Shown here: piece after piece, positions 57,242-64,000 of the stretch
How positions within the stretch are numbered: position 1 is the stretch's first letter
Layout: each line of letters begins with the position of its first letter
Assembly: GCF_003755175.1 (NCBI RefSeq)
Contig: NZ_RKHX01000001.1
Span: 124,001 to 188,000, forward strand
Source of the DNA: Cellulomonas sp. PhB150
GTDB lineage: Bacteria; Actinomycetota; Actinomycetes; Actinomycetales; Cellulomonadaceae
Reading direction: 5' to 3'
Length of the DNA stretch: 64,000 nt
Notes under the pieces: generated by a model
Seen by the model: the letters and a program-made list of their open reading frames with translations, nothing else
What the model was told of the DNA's origin: nothing
The model's database searches: none
Program-made: the position numbers and the translations under genes

Positions 57242-57526
57242 TCAGGCGGCCCACGGGCCGAGCACGAGCGTCCACTCCCGGACGTCGACCGCACTGATGA
57301 GGCCCTCGCGGGCGAACGGATCGGCCGCGAGGGCCTCGTCGAGCGCGGCCCGGTCGGGGAACGCGAAGACGAGGAGCGCGCCGGGCTCGCCGTCGGCCCA
57401 GGGCCCCGACCCGAGCAGGTGTCCCTGGTCGGCGAGGCCGCTCAGGTAGTCGCGGTGCTCGGGGCGCACGACGTCGCGGACGTCGGCTCGCTCGTCGTAG
57501 GTGTAGCGCACGGCATAGGTGGTCAT
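57242..57526 (-). CDS. YciI-like protein
   Basis: 94 residues with a ferredoxin-like YCII fold: AVRYTYDERADVRDVVRPEHRDYLSGLADQGHLLGSGPW, then DPFAREGLISAVDVREWTLVLG. The His and Asp of the putative active site are present. Role unknown. Probably leaderless (CAGGAT six bases upstream); divergent from the aldo/keto reductase with 38 bases between starts. Confidence 0.87.
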   Translation of the reverse strand: MTTYAVRYTYDERADVRDVVRPEHRDYLSGLADQGHLLGSGPWADGEPGALLVFAFPDRAALDEALAADPFAREGLISAVDVREWTLVLGPWAA

Positions 57527-57532
57527 GCGGGC

Positions 57533-57538
57533 ATCCTG
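57533..57538 (-). promoter_or_regulatory. Putative -10 element of the YciI gene (leaderless)
   Basis: CAGGAT on the minus strand, six bases before the ATG. Confidence 0.4.
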
Positions 57539-57552
57539 CCCCAGACCGGTGG

Positions 57553-57558
57553 CACAGT
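57553..57558 (+). promoter_or_regulatory. Putative -10 element of the aldo/keto reductase (leaderless)
   Basis: CACAGT ends six bases before the GTG at 57565, selecting it over the GTG immediately before. Confidence 0.4.
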
Positions 57559-57564
57559 GGCGTG

Positions 57565-58386
57565 GTGACCACCATCCCGACTCTGCCCCTGCTCGACGGC
57601 ACGTCGATCCCCGCCCTCGGCCTCGGCGTCTACAAGGTCGACGACAAGACCGCGAGGCCGTCCGTCACGACGGCGCTCGACGCGGGCTACCGCCTGATCG
57701 ACACGGCCTCCTTCTACCGCAACGAGCGTGGTGTCGGCCGCGCGCTGAAGGACAGCGGCGTCGCCCGCGACGAGGTGTACGTGACCTCCAAGCTGTGGAA
57801 CGACGCGCACGGCCGGGGCAGGACGCGGCGCGCGCTCAAGGACTCGGTCAAGCGCCTGAACACCGCGCCCGACCTGTACCTGATCCACTGGCCGTGCCCG
57901 GCGCGCGGCCTCTACGCGGAGACGTGGCGGGCGCTCCTCGAGCTGCGCGACGAGGGGCGCGTGCGGTCGGTCGGCGTCTCGAACTTCCAGCCTGAGCACC
58001 TCAAGACGATCATCGACGAGTCGGGCGAGGCGCCCGTGCTCAACCAGATCGAGCTGCACCCGTACCTCCAGCAGCGCGAGCTGCGGGCCTTCCACGCCGA
58101 GCGCGGCATCGTGACGCAGGCGTGGTCGCCCCTGGGGCGCGGCGCGGTGCTCGCCGACGAGACGATCGCCGCGATCGCCGCAGCGCACGGCGTGAGCCCC
58201 GCGCAGGTCATCCTGCGCTGGCACCTCGACCTCGGCGTCTCCGTGATCCCCAAGTCGGTCACGCCCGAGCGCATCCGCGCGAACCTGGACGTCTTCGGCT
58301 TCGCGCTGACCCCCGACGACCACGAACGCATCGCCGCCCTCGACCGCGGAGCGCGGTCCGGCTCGCACCCCGACGAGGTGAACTGA
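57565..58386 (+). CDS. Aldo/keto reductase
   Basis: 273 residues. NADPH-dependent TIM barrel of the 2,5-didehydrogluconate reductase-like group. Visible: LIDTASFYRNERGVGRAL (catalytic Asp and Tyr), VTSKLW (Lys), LYLIHWP (His) and the NADPH segment VIPKSVTPERIRANLDVF. Start chosen by CACAGT six bases upstream. One base separates it from the next gene. Confidence 0.93.
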   Translation: MTTIPTLPLLDGTSIPALGLGVYKVDDKTARPSVTTALDAGYRLIDTASFYRNERGVGRALKDSGVARDEVYVTSKLWNDAHGRGRTRRALKDSVKRLNTAPDLYLIHWPCPARGLYAETWRALLELRDEGRVRSVGVSNFQPEHLKTIIDESGEAPVLNQIELHPYLQQRELRAFHAERGIVTQAWSPLGRGAVLADETIAAIAAAHGVSPAQVILRWHLDLGVSVIPKSVTPERIRANLDVFGFALTPDDHERIAALDRGARSGSHPDEVN

Positions 58387-58387
58387 C

Positions 58388-59545
58388 ATGCCGCGCACCC
58401 TGCGGACCCTGCTGACCGACGACCTGCTCGAGCGCATCCACGAGCGAGCCGCGGACCACGACCGTGACAACACCTTCCCGCACGAGGACCTGCGCGAGCT
58501 GGCGGAGGCGGGGTACCTGCGGGCCTTCGTGCCGACCGGGCTCGGCGGCGCCGGGCTGAGCCTCGAGGAGGTCGCCCGCGAGCAGGCCCGCCTCGCCGCG
58601 GCCGCCCCGGCCACCGCGCTGGCGGTCAACATGCACCTGGTCGTCACCGGCCTGTCGGCGCTGCTCGTCGGGCGGGGCGACGACTCGACGGCCTTCATCC
58701 TGCGCGACGCCGCCGCGGGTGAGGTGTTCGCGTTCGGCAACTCGGAGGCGGGCAACGACCTCGTGATGTTCGGCTCGCGCACCCGCGCGGAGCGGCAGGC
58801 GGACGGCGGCTACCGGTTCTTCGGCACGAAGATCTTCACGTCTCTGTCTCCGGTGTGGACCCGGCTCGCGACGTTCGGGCTCGACGCGGACCACCCCGAC
58901 GGCCCGCGGCTCGTCCACGCCGTCGTCGGGCGCGACGGGACGAGCACCAGGGACGACTGGGACACCCTCGGAATGCGCGCGACCCAGTCCGCCACGACCG
59001 TCCTCGACGGGGCGGTCGCCCAGCCCGAGCACGTCTACCGGGCCCTGCCGCCAGGGCCGAGCGCCGACCCGTTCGTCTTCGCGCTGTTCGCGGTCTTCGA
59101 GGTGCTGCTGGCGGCGGTCTACACGGGCATCGGCCGACGAGCGCTCGAGCTCGGGGCGGCAGCGACCCGTCGTCGGACGTCGTTCAAGTTCGACGGGCGC
59201 GCCTACTCCCAGGACCCGGACATCCGCTGGAAGGTCGCGGACGCCGCGCTCGCGCAGGACGGCGCCGAGCTGCAGGTCTTCGCGCTCGCGCGCGACGTCG
59301 ACGAGCAGGCCGAGCACGGTGCGCGCTGGTTCGCGCAGCTCGTCGGCCTCAAGGTCCGCGCCACCGAGTCCGCCCGCGTCGTGGTCGACCTGGCTCTGCG
59401 TGTCTCCGGCGGAGGCGCGTACTTCACGGGCAGCGAGCTCACGCGCCTCTACCGGGACGTGCTCGCGGGGATCTACCACCCGTCCGACGACGAGTCCGCG
59501 CACGGCACGGTGGCGACCTCGGTCCTGGGCCCGCTCGACGCATGA
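58388..59545 (+). CDS. Acyl-CoA dehydrogenase family protein
   Basis: 385 residues. FAD-dependent fold: PHEDLRELAEAGYLRAFVPTGLGGAGLSLEEVAREQARLA, GYRFFGTKIFTSLSPVWTRLATF, LGMRATQSATTVLDG. The usual catalytic Glu is not evident in the C-terminal domain, which resembles the group with monooxygenase-like or unknown activity. Overlaps the next gene by four bases. Confidence 0.87.
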   Translation: MPRTLRTLLTDDLLERIHERAADHDRDNTFPHEDLRELAEAGYLRAFVPTGLGGAGLSLEEVAREQARLAAAAPATALAVNMHLVVTGLSALLVGRGDDSTAFILRDAAAGEVFAFGNSEAGNDLVMFGSRTRAERQADGGYRFFGTKIFTSLSPVWTRLATFGLDADHPDGPRLVHAVVGRDGTSTRDDWDTLGMRATQSATTVLDGAVAQPEHVYRALPPGPSADPFVFALFAVFEVLLAAVYTGIGRRALELGAAATRRRTSFKFDGRAYSQDPDIRWKVADAALAQDGAELQVFALARDVDEQAEHGARWFAQLVGLKVRATESARVVVDLALRVSGGGAYFTGSELTRLYRDVLAGIYHPSDDESAHGTVATSVLGPLDA

Positions 59546-60366
59546 GCGAGCTCGTCCCCGCCTACAGCATCGCGAAGCTCTTCACGGCCGTCGCGGTCCT
59601 GGCCGATCCGGTGATCGGGCTCGACGACGCTATCGGCACGCACGCCCGCGTCCCGGAGGCGCTCGGCCACCTGCGCATCGGCGACCTGCTGCGGCACCGG
59701 TCGGGCCTCGGTGACTACTTCGGCTGGGCCGACTACCGCGAGGCCGTCGCCGCCCGCGAGCCCGCGTGGCCCGACGACCTGGTGCTCGAGCGTGCCGCAG
59801 CACAGGGCGTCGGCGACCCGGGCACCTTCGGCTACTCGAACATCGGCTACCTGATGCTGCGCCACGCGCTCGAGCAGCGGCACGGGGTGCGCCTGACCGA
59901 CCTGCTCGTCGACCGCGTGCTCGGCCCGCTCGGCGTGTCCTCGGTCCGCCCGCTCGACCGGACCGACGACTGGGCCCACGTCCGTGCCTCGGTCGTGCCG
60001 GACGTCGCCTCCTACGACCCGCGCTGGGTCTACCCCGGCACGTTCGCCGCGGAGCCCGACGAGATCGCGACGGCCGTCGCGGCCCTGCTCGGCGGCGCGC
60101 TGGGTGCGGCGATCCCCGACATCCTGCGCCGCTCGTCCCTCCGCCTCGAGGTCCCCGGGCACCCGTTCGCCACGCCGGGGTACGGCTACGGCGTGATGAC
60201 GGACGGCATGCCGCCGGGCGTGCTCGGCCACGGCGGGGGCGGGCCGGGCTTCACGCTCTTCGTGCTGGCCCGGGCCGACGGGAGCGCCGCGCACATCGAG
60301 GTGGTCGCCGACGAGGTCGACGACCGGCCGCTCGTCGCGGCGTGCCTTCGGTCGCTGGGGTGCTGA
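59542..60366 (+). CDS. Serine hydrolase of the beta-lactamase/PBP family
   Basis: 274 residues. Catalytic Ser9-x-x-Lys12 (SIAK), Tyr98-Ser-Asn (YSN), and HGGGG near the end give the three motifs of class C beta-lactamase-like esterases. The SxxK normally sits 50 or more residues from the start, so the N-terminal strand region is missing with this ATG start. No signal peptide, hence cytoplasmic. Substrate unknown. Confidence 0.85.
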   Translation: MSELVPAYSIAKLFTAVAVLADPVIGLDDAIGTHARVPEALGHLRIGDLLRHRSGLGDYFGWADYREAVAAREPAWPDDLVLERAAAQGVGDPGTFGYSNIGYLMLRHALEQRHGVRLTDLLVDRVLGPLGVSSVRPLDRTDDWAHVRASVVPDVASYDPRWVYPGTFAAEPDEIATAVAALLGGALGAAIPDILRRSSLRLEVPGHPFATPGYGYGVMTDGMPPGVLGHGGGGPGFTLFVLARADGSAAHIEVVADEVDDRPLVAACLRSLGC

Positions 60367-60386
60367 ACGCGTGAGCGGGCCCGCAG

Positions 60387-60392
60387 TACCGT
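60387..60392 (+). promoter_or_regulatory. Putative -10 element of the 139-aa gene (leaderless)
   Basis: TACCGT ends seven bases before the ATG at 60400. Confidence 0.45.
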
Positions 60393-60399
60393 CGTCGTC

Positions 60400-60819
60400 A
60401 TGACTGAGCGGCCGACGAGCCTTGCGCGGACCGCGCACGCGGTAGCGGCAGCGATGCGGACCGTCGGATACACCGACGCGCATGTCGCGGGCGATGCGGT
60501 CCTGGCCACGCGGACACTCGTCCTGCTCGAGCCGAGCGGCGCTCAGGTGCAGCGGTCCGACCTCCAGTGGCTCGTCGGGCAGCGCGGCTACGAGACGTTC
60601 GTGCAGCTGTTCGTCTTCGCGTCGGGCGGGTTCTCAGCGCTCGCGCTCCAGTACGGCCAGCACATGGATGTCGCACTCTTCACTCTCGACCCGGCCGGAC
60701 GCGTCGCGGCGCAGTCCCCGGCGGCCCATCGGATCAGCGGAAGACGAGCCCGACCCGAGACGAAGCCGTCCGCGGCGAGGCCGGCTTCGAGGAAGCCCTG
60801 GTGGCGGCGGCGCGCCTGA
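60400..60819 (+). CDS. Small protein resembling the C-terminal part of an Mrr-like restriction domain (degenerate)
   Basis: 139 residues. Residues ~55-108 (QWLVGQRGYETFVQLFVFASGGF, then DVALFTLDPAGRV) resemble the second half of PD-(D/E)xK Mrr_cat-type domains, where a helix is followed by a TSGGF strand and an IALFxLD strand. The preceding strand reads LVLLEPSG, with no QxK, so nuclease activity is doubtful. The C-terminal 25 residues are basic. A weak call; it may be an unrelated small protein. Confidence 0.5.
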   Translation: MTERPTSLARTAHAVAAAMRTVGYTDAHVAGDAVLATRTLVLLEPSGAQVQRSDLQWLVGQRGYETFVQLFVFASGGFSALALQYGQHMDVALFTLDPAGRVAAQSPAAHRISGRRARPETKPSAARPASRKPWWRRRA

Positions 60820-60875
60820 CGCTGTCGGCCCGCGCCCGCCCGTGGCCGACGCCGCCAGGAGGTCGCGCGTGCCTG

Positions 60876-62123
60876 CTAGGCATCTGTCCGGTCTCGGCGC
60901 GCGATGATCAGGCGCGCTGCCGCCCGCCGTGCCGCCCACGCGCACCACACCATCGACGCGACGGCGATCGGCGTGACCACGGCAAGGAACCAGACGTCCG
61001 AGGTCGACAGCGGGCCCTCGTCGATCATCGCGCCGTTCGTGACTGCCATCGCGACGAGGAAGGCCGCCACGGTGCCTTCGAAGAGGAAGCCGAACGCCCC
61101 GCCGCAGAGGCGGAACCACTCACGCCGTACGGAGGCCGGATCGTCGTGCGTCGTCGAGGCGTCGCGCACAGCCGACCACCACGCCCGGCGCGCGCTCGAA
61201 CGCTCCACGAGCTCCCCGTAGGACCATCGCTCCGAGTCGTCCAGGAGCGAGGCGACCTCCGTCGGGACGCCAAACATCGTGAACAGCAGGGCAAGCCCGT
61301 CGGGTGCAGAACGTCGCCGCAGCAGGGCGCGAGCGTGCGCGGGTATGGGTGCCTCCCCGAGCCGACTCGTGAGCGCGGCGTAGCGCTCGCCCGAGTCGTC
61401 GTCGGACCGCTCCCACCGCAGGTCCCAGCCCGCGGCCGGGAGGTGCTCGCGGCGGGTGACGACGTGCACGGAGTGCTCAGCACCGCGGCGGCCGACGTAC
61501 AGGACAGGTGCCTTGCGGTTCGTCATCGCTGCGACCGCATGGCCGAGGTCCCACGCCGGATCGTGGTCCGGCGAGAGGCTCCCAGACTCCGGCGCCAGTG
61601 CCCACCAGCCGTGCCCCACGTCCACGAGGCGCGCCGGCCCCGCGATCGCCGCCGCCAAGAGGAGGTCCTCGCGCGGGGCCCGGACGACGACGACCGCCTG
61701 CTCGGGCCCGGGCTCTTGGAGCTCGGGAAGGCGCAGTACGTCGGCGAGGTCCCACATCAGCCAGTCGTCGTCGCCCGGTGCCGCCAGCAGATCGACGACC
61801 ATCGCATGATCCGCGCCTTCGCCGAAGAGTGCGACGAGCAGCCGGGCCATCGCGGGAACGTCACCGGTGGGCTTCCACAGCTCCTCCTCGTCCCAGAACC
61901 ACACCAGCTCCTGCACGACGTCGGCGGACCGCGCGCGTAGGCACGGGTCGCGTCGCTCGTCGTCCAGGTGCACCCATGTGTCGAAGCCCGCGGAGATCTC
62001 GTCCTCGACGAGCGAGTAGACCGTGGTCCAGCCGCGCTCGTCCGTCGGGCCGACGAACGCTCCGTTGCTCGCCGCGCGCGCCGCGGCGAGAAGGTCGTCG
62101 TGATCGGAACGCACCAGGAGCAT
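60876..62123 (-). CDS. Uncharacterised 415-aa protein with two C-terminal membrane helices
   Basis: I do not recognise a family. Residues 1-320 are soluble, acidic and Trp-rich (WVHLDDERRD, ELVWFWDEEELW, WDLRWERSDDDSG). Two helices follow near 345-367 and 380-402, then a basic tail (RRAAARLIIARRDR), suggesting a cytoplasmic domain tethered to the membrane at its C-terminus. TAGCCT six bases before the ATG predicts a leaderless mRNA. Confidence 0.75.
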   Translation of the reverse strand: MLLVRSDHDDLLAAARAASNGAFVGPTDERGWTTVYSLVEDEISAGFDTWVHLDDERRDPCLRARSADVVQELVWFWDEEELWKPTGDVPAMARLLVALFGEGADHAMVVDLLAAPGDDDWLMWDLADVLRLPELQEPGPEQAVVVVRAPREDLLLAAAIAGPARLVDVGHGWWALAPESGSLSPDHDPAWDLGHAVAAMTNRKAPVLYVGRRGAEHSVHVVTRREHLPAAGWDLRWERSDDDSGERYAALTSRLGEAPIPAHARALLRRRSAPDGLALLFTMFGVPTEVASLLDDSERWSYGELVERSSARRAWWSAVRDASTTHDDPASVRREWFRLCGGAFGFLFEGTVAAFLVAMAVTNGAMIDEGPLSTSDVWFLAVVTPIAVASMVWCAWAARRAAARLIIARRDRTDA

Positions 62124-62129
62124 GGGCGG

Positions 62130-62135
62130 AGGCTA
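62130..62135 (-). promoter_or_regulatory. Putative -10 element of the 415-aa gene (leaderless)
   Basis: TAGCCT on the minus strand, six bases before the ATG at 62123. Confidence 0.5.
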
Positions 62136-62148
62136 CCTACGGCAGAGG

Positions 62149-62856
62149 TCACCAGCCACGGGTGATCCACTCGCCGAGAGCGGGCCGCTCGGCCCCCAGC
62201 GTCGTGTCGCGGCCGTGCCCGGGGTAGACCCACGTCTCGTCGGGGAGCCGGTCGAAGATCCGCTCGGTGACGTCGGAGAGCAGCTGGGCGAACGCGTCGG
62301 CGTCGCCCCGGGTCGCGCCGACGCCGCCCGGGAACAGCGAGTCGCCCGTGAAGACGTGCGCCCGACCGGCCACGGCGTCGGGCTCGGAGACCGCCGACGG
62401 CTCGCGGTAGACCAGCGCGACCGAGCCGGGCGTGTGGCCGCGCAGGGCGACGACCTCGAGAGTCAGGTGCCCGACGACGATGGTGTCGCCGTCCTGCAGC
62501 CGCGTCGTGACCGGGACGTCGGCCGCGTCGCTGATGGCGTCGGCGTCGTCGGCCCCGGCTGCGACCGAGGCACCCGTGACGGCGATGACGGACCGGAGCG
62601 CGCGCAGGTGGTCGGCGTGCCGGTGCGTCGTGACGACGGTGTCGAGGCGCGCGGAGCCGGAGCCCTCGCGGACGAGCTCGAGCAGCCGCTCCGGCTCGTC
62701 GGCCGCGTCGACCAGGAGCTGCGCCCCCGCGCGACGGCACGTCAGCAGATACGCGTTGTTGTCCATCGTGCCCACGGAGACCTTGCGGATCTCCACCTCG
62801 TCGAGGACCCGGACGTCGCTCGGCCCGCCCGCCTGGACCACGCCTTCGTACGTCAT
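62149..62856 (-). CDS. Metallo-beta-lactamase-fold hydrolase (glyoxalase II-like)
   Basis: 235 residues. Metal-binding TTHRHADH, GHTPGSVAL and FTGDSLF motifs, with GHGRDT near the end supplying the last His. It resembles thioesterase-type glyoxalase II proteins of actinobacteria. ATG overlaps the end of the GH15 gene by four bases. Confidence 0.92.
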   Translation of the reverse strand: MTYEGVVQAGGPSDVRVLDEVEIRKVSVGTMDNNAYLLTCRRAGAQLLVDAADEPERLLELVREGSGSARLDTVVTTHRHADHLRALRSVIAVTGASVAAGADDADAISDAADVPVTTRLQDGDTIVVGHLTLEVVALRGHTPGSVALVYREPSAVSEPDAVAGRAHVFTGDSLFPGGVGATRGDADAFAQLLSDVTERIFDRLPDETWVYPGHGRDTTLGAERPALGEWITRGW

Positions 62857-64000
62857 GCCTGCTCCTGCCGCGCGACGTCGTGGCTGTGCACCGCGCGCAC
62901 CAGCGCGAGGTGCGAGAGGGCCTGGGGCATGTTGCCCGCCATGCGCCCGCCCGCGGGGTCGTACTGCTCGGCGAGCAGGCCGACGTCGTTGGTGAGGCCG
63001 ACGAGGACGTCGAGGACCTTCTCGGCGCCGTCGGGGTCGCCGGTGCGGGCCAGGGCGTCGGCCAGCCAGAACGAGCAGGCCAGGAACGCGTGCTCGTCGC
63101 CGCCGACGCCGTCGTCGGTCTGGTCGGTGGGGTAGCGGCGGAGCAGCCCGGGAGCGATCTCGAGGTCGGCGCGGATCGCGTCGATGGTCGAGCGCAGCCT
63201 GGGGTCGTCGGGCGGCAGGAAGCCCACCGAGGCCATCGCGAGCAGCGCGGCGTCGACGTGCGTCACGCCGTAGGCCTGCACGAACGTGCCGCGCTCGGCG
63301 TCCCACGCGTGCGCGAGCACGTCCGCGTGGATGGCGTCGCGCTCGCGCCGCCACTTGTCGACCGGGCCCTCGAGCCCGTGCGTCTCGACGGCGCGCACCG
63401 CGCGGTCCAGGGCTGCCCATGCCATGACCTTCGAGTGCGTGAAGTGCTGCGGGTCGCCCCGGACCTCCCAGATGCCGCGGTCGGGTTCGCGCCAGTGGCC
63501 GATCAGGTCGGTGACGAGGTGGCGTTGCAGCGACCAGGAGTCGGCCGAGTCCGCCAGGCCGCAGTCGCGCGCCGCGGCGAGGGCGCACATGACCTCGCCG
63601 AGGACGTCGTTCTGCACCTGGCCCACCGCGGCGTTCCCGATCCGGACGGGCCGGGAGCCGGCGTAGCCGGGCAGGTGGGGCAGCTCGCGCTCCGGCAGGT
63701 CCCGGCCACCGTCGACGCGGTACATGATCTGCAGGTCGGAGGGGTCGCCCGCGACGGCGCGCAACAGCCAGTCGCGCCACTCGGTGGCCTCGTCGCGGTA
63801 GCCGTGCTCCAGGAGTGCCTCGAGCGTCATCGCCGCGTCGCGCAGCCAGCAGTACCGGTAGTCCCAGTTCCGCCCGCCTCCGAACTCCTCGGGCAGCGAG
63901 GTCGTGGGGGCCGCGACGATCCCGCCGGTCTCGTTGTCGGTGAGCAGGCGAAGGACGAGCAGCGACCGGACGACGGCCTCGCGGTAGGACCCCTCGTAGT
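62853..64000 (-). CDS. Glycoside hydrolase family 15 protein (5' end beyond the window)
   Basis: 382 residues visible; the frame is open through base 64000. Near the upstream end is the GH15 hallmark EEFGGGRNWDYRYCWLRDA, and later VQNDVLGEVM, HFTHSKVMAWAALDRAV, and GGDEHAFLACSFWLADAL. These match the glucoamylase/trehalase-type enzymes of actinobacteria. Substrate (trehalose or alpha-glucan) cannot be decided. Coupled by ATGA to the hydrolase. Confidence 0.9.
   Translation of the reverse strand, partial: YEGSYREAVVRSLLVLRLLTDNETGGIVAAPTTSLPEEFGGGRNWDYRYCWLRDAAMTLEALLEHGYRDEATEWRDWLLRAVAGDPSDLQIMYRVDGGRDLPERELPHLPGYAGSRPVRIGNAAVGQVQNDVLGEVMCALAAARDCGLADSADSWSLQRHLVTDLIGHWREPDRGIWEVRGDPQHFTHSKVMAWAALDRAVRAVETHGLEGPVDKWRRERDAIHADVLAHAWDAERGTFVQAYGVTHVDAALLAMASVGFLPPDDPRLRSTIDAIRADLEIAPGLLRRYPTDQTDDGVGGDEHAFLACSFWLADALARTGDPDGAEKVLDVLVGLTNDVGLLAEQYDPAGGRMAGNMPQALSHLALVRAVHSHDVARQEQA

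Overview
The window is a continuous stretch of very GC-rich chromosome with strong third-position GC bias. It looks like a core region from an actinobacterium of the Micrococcales, most like Cellulomonas or a close relative. That placement is inferred from the gene set and order (hisF, hisI-trpE, trpCBA-lgt, gltBD, pyk; then tRNA-pdtaR-polA; then pfkA, rpsA-coaE-uvrB), the BldC regulator, ANTAR-type PdtaR, HGxxPAAW and Trp-associated membrane proteins, and widespread GTG starts. I see no phage, insertion sequence, CRISPR array or other clear mobile element. Both ends are cut inside genes: an FKBP-type prolyl isomerase on the left and a GH15-family glycoside hydrolase on the right.

Layout. (1) 1-13.8 kb: FKBP fragment, hisF, a DinB-fold protein, a heterodimeric ABC exporter with one degenerate ATP site, then a nearly continuous his/trp block (hisI, trpE, four small membrane proteins, trpC, trpB, trpA, lgt). 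Most of these genes overlap by 4 bases. trpD and trpG are not here. (2) 13.9-21.6 kb: gltB-gltD and pyk, closed by a 15-bp bidirectional terminator. (3) 21.6-27.1 kb: a sulfonate/taurine-type ABC importer with a Cys-rich leader peptide upstream, a beta-helix protein, a Fur/Zur regulator, a GNAT enzyme and a prenyltransferase-like toroid protein. (4) 27.3-32.7 kb: a large secreted Ig-like protein, a P-type ATPase lacking the canonical Ca2+ ligands, and bldC. (5) 32.7-40.6 kb: oxidoreductase, AlgH, VOC protein, a coupled membrane protein/DUF2252/MFS exporter operon, and an 812-aa protein joining a pseudokinase-like domain to a flippase-like membrane domain. (6) 40.6-49.3 kb: an unusual short tRNA with anticodon CAA, pdtaR, an EEP-family hydrolase, a GNAT enzyme, a thioesterase, polA, a DUF485/acetate symporter pair and a methyltransferase. 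(7) 49.3-57.2 kb: pfkA, rpsA, coaE, a small unknown protein, uvrB, a VOC protein, and a TerC-family gene behind a yybP-ykoY manganese riboswitch. (8) 57.2-64 kb: mixed metabolic enzymes, two uncharacterised genes, a metallo-beta-lactamase-fold hydrolase and GH15.

A signal running through the whole window is leaderless transcription. About eighteen genes have a hexamer of form [T/C]ANNNT ending 6 or 7 bases before the start codon, with no Shine-Dalgarno sequence needed. Several of these genes form very tight divergent pairs. The closest is polA and a thioesterase, whose -10 elements occupy the same seven base pairs on opposite strands.

The regulatory highlights are the Cys-codon leader peptide before the sulfur importer and the manganese riboswitch before terC. 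The strongest protein-level oddities are the P-type ATPase with substituted ion ligands, the pseudokinase-flippase fusion and the DUF2252-MFS operon.
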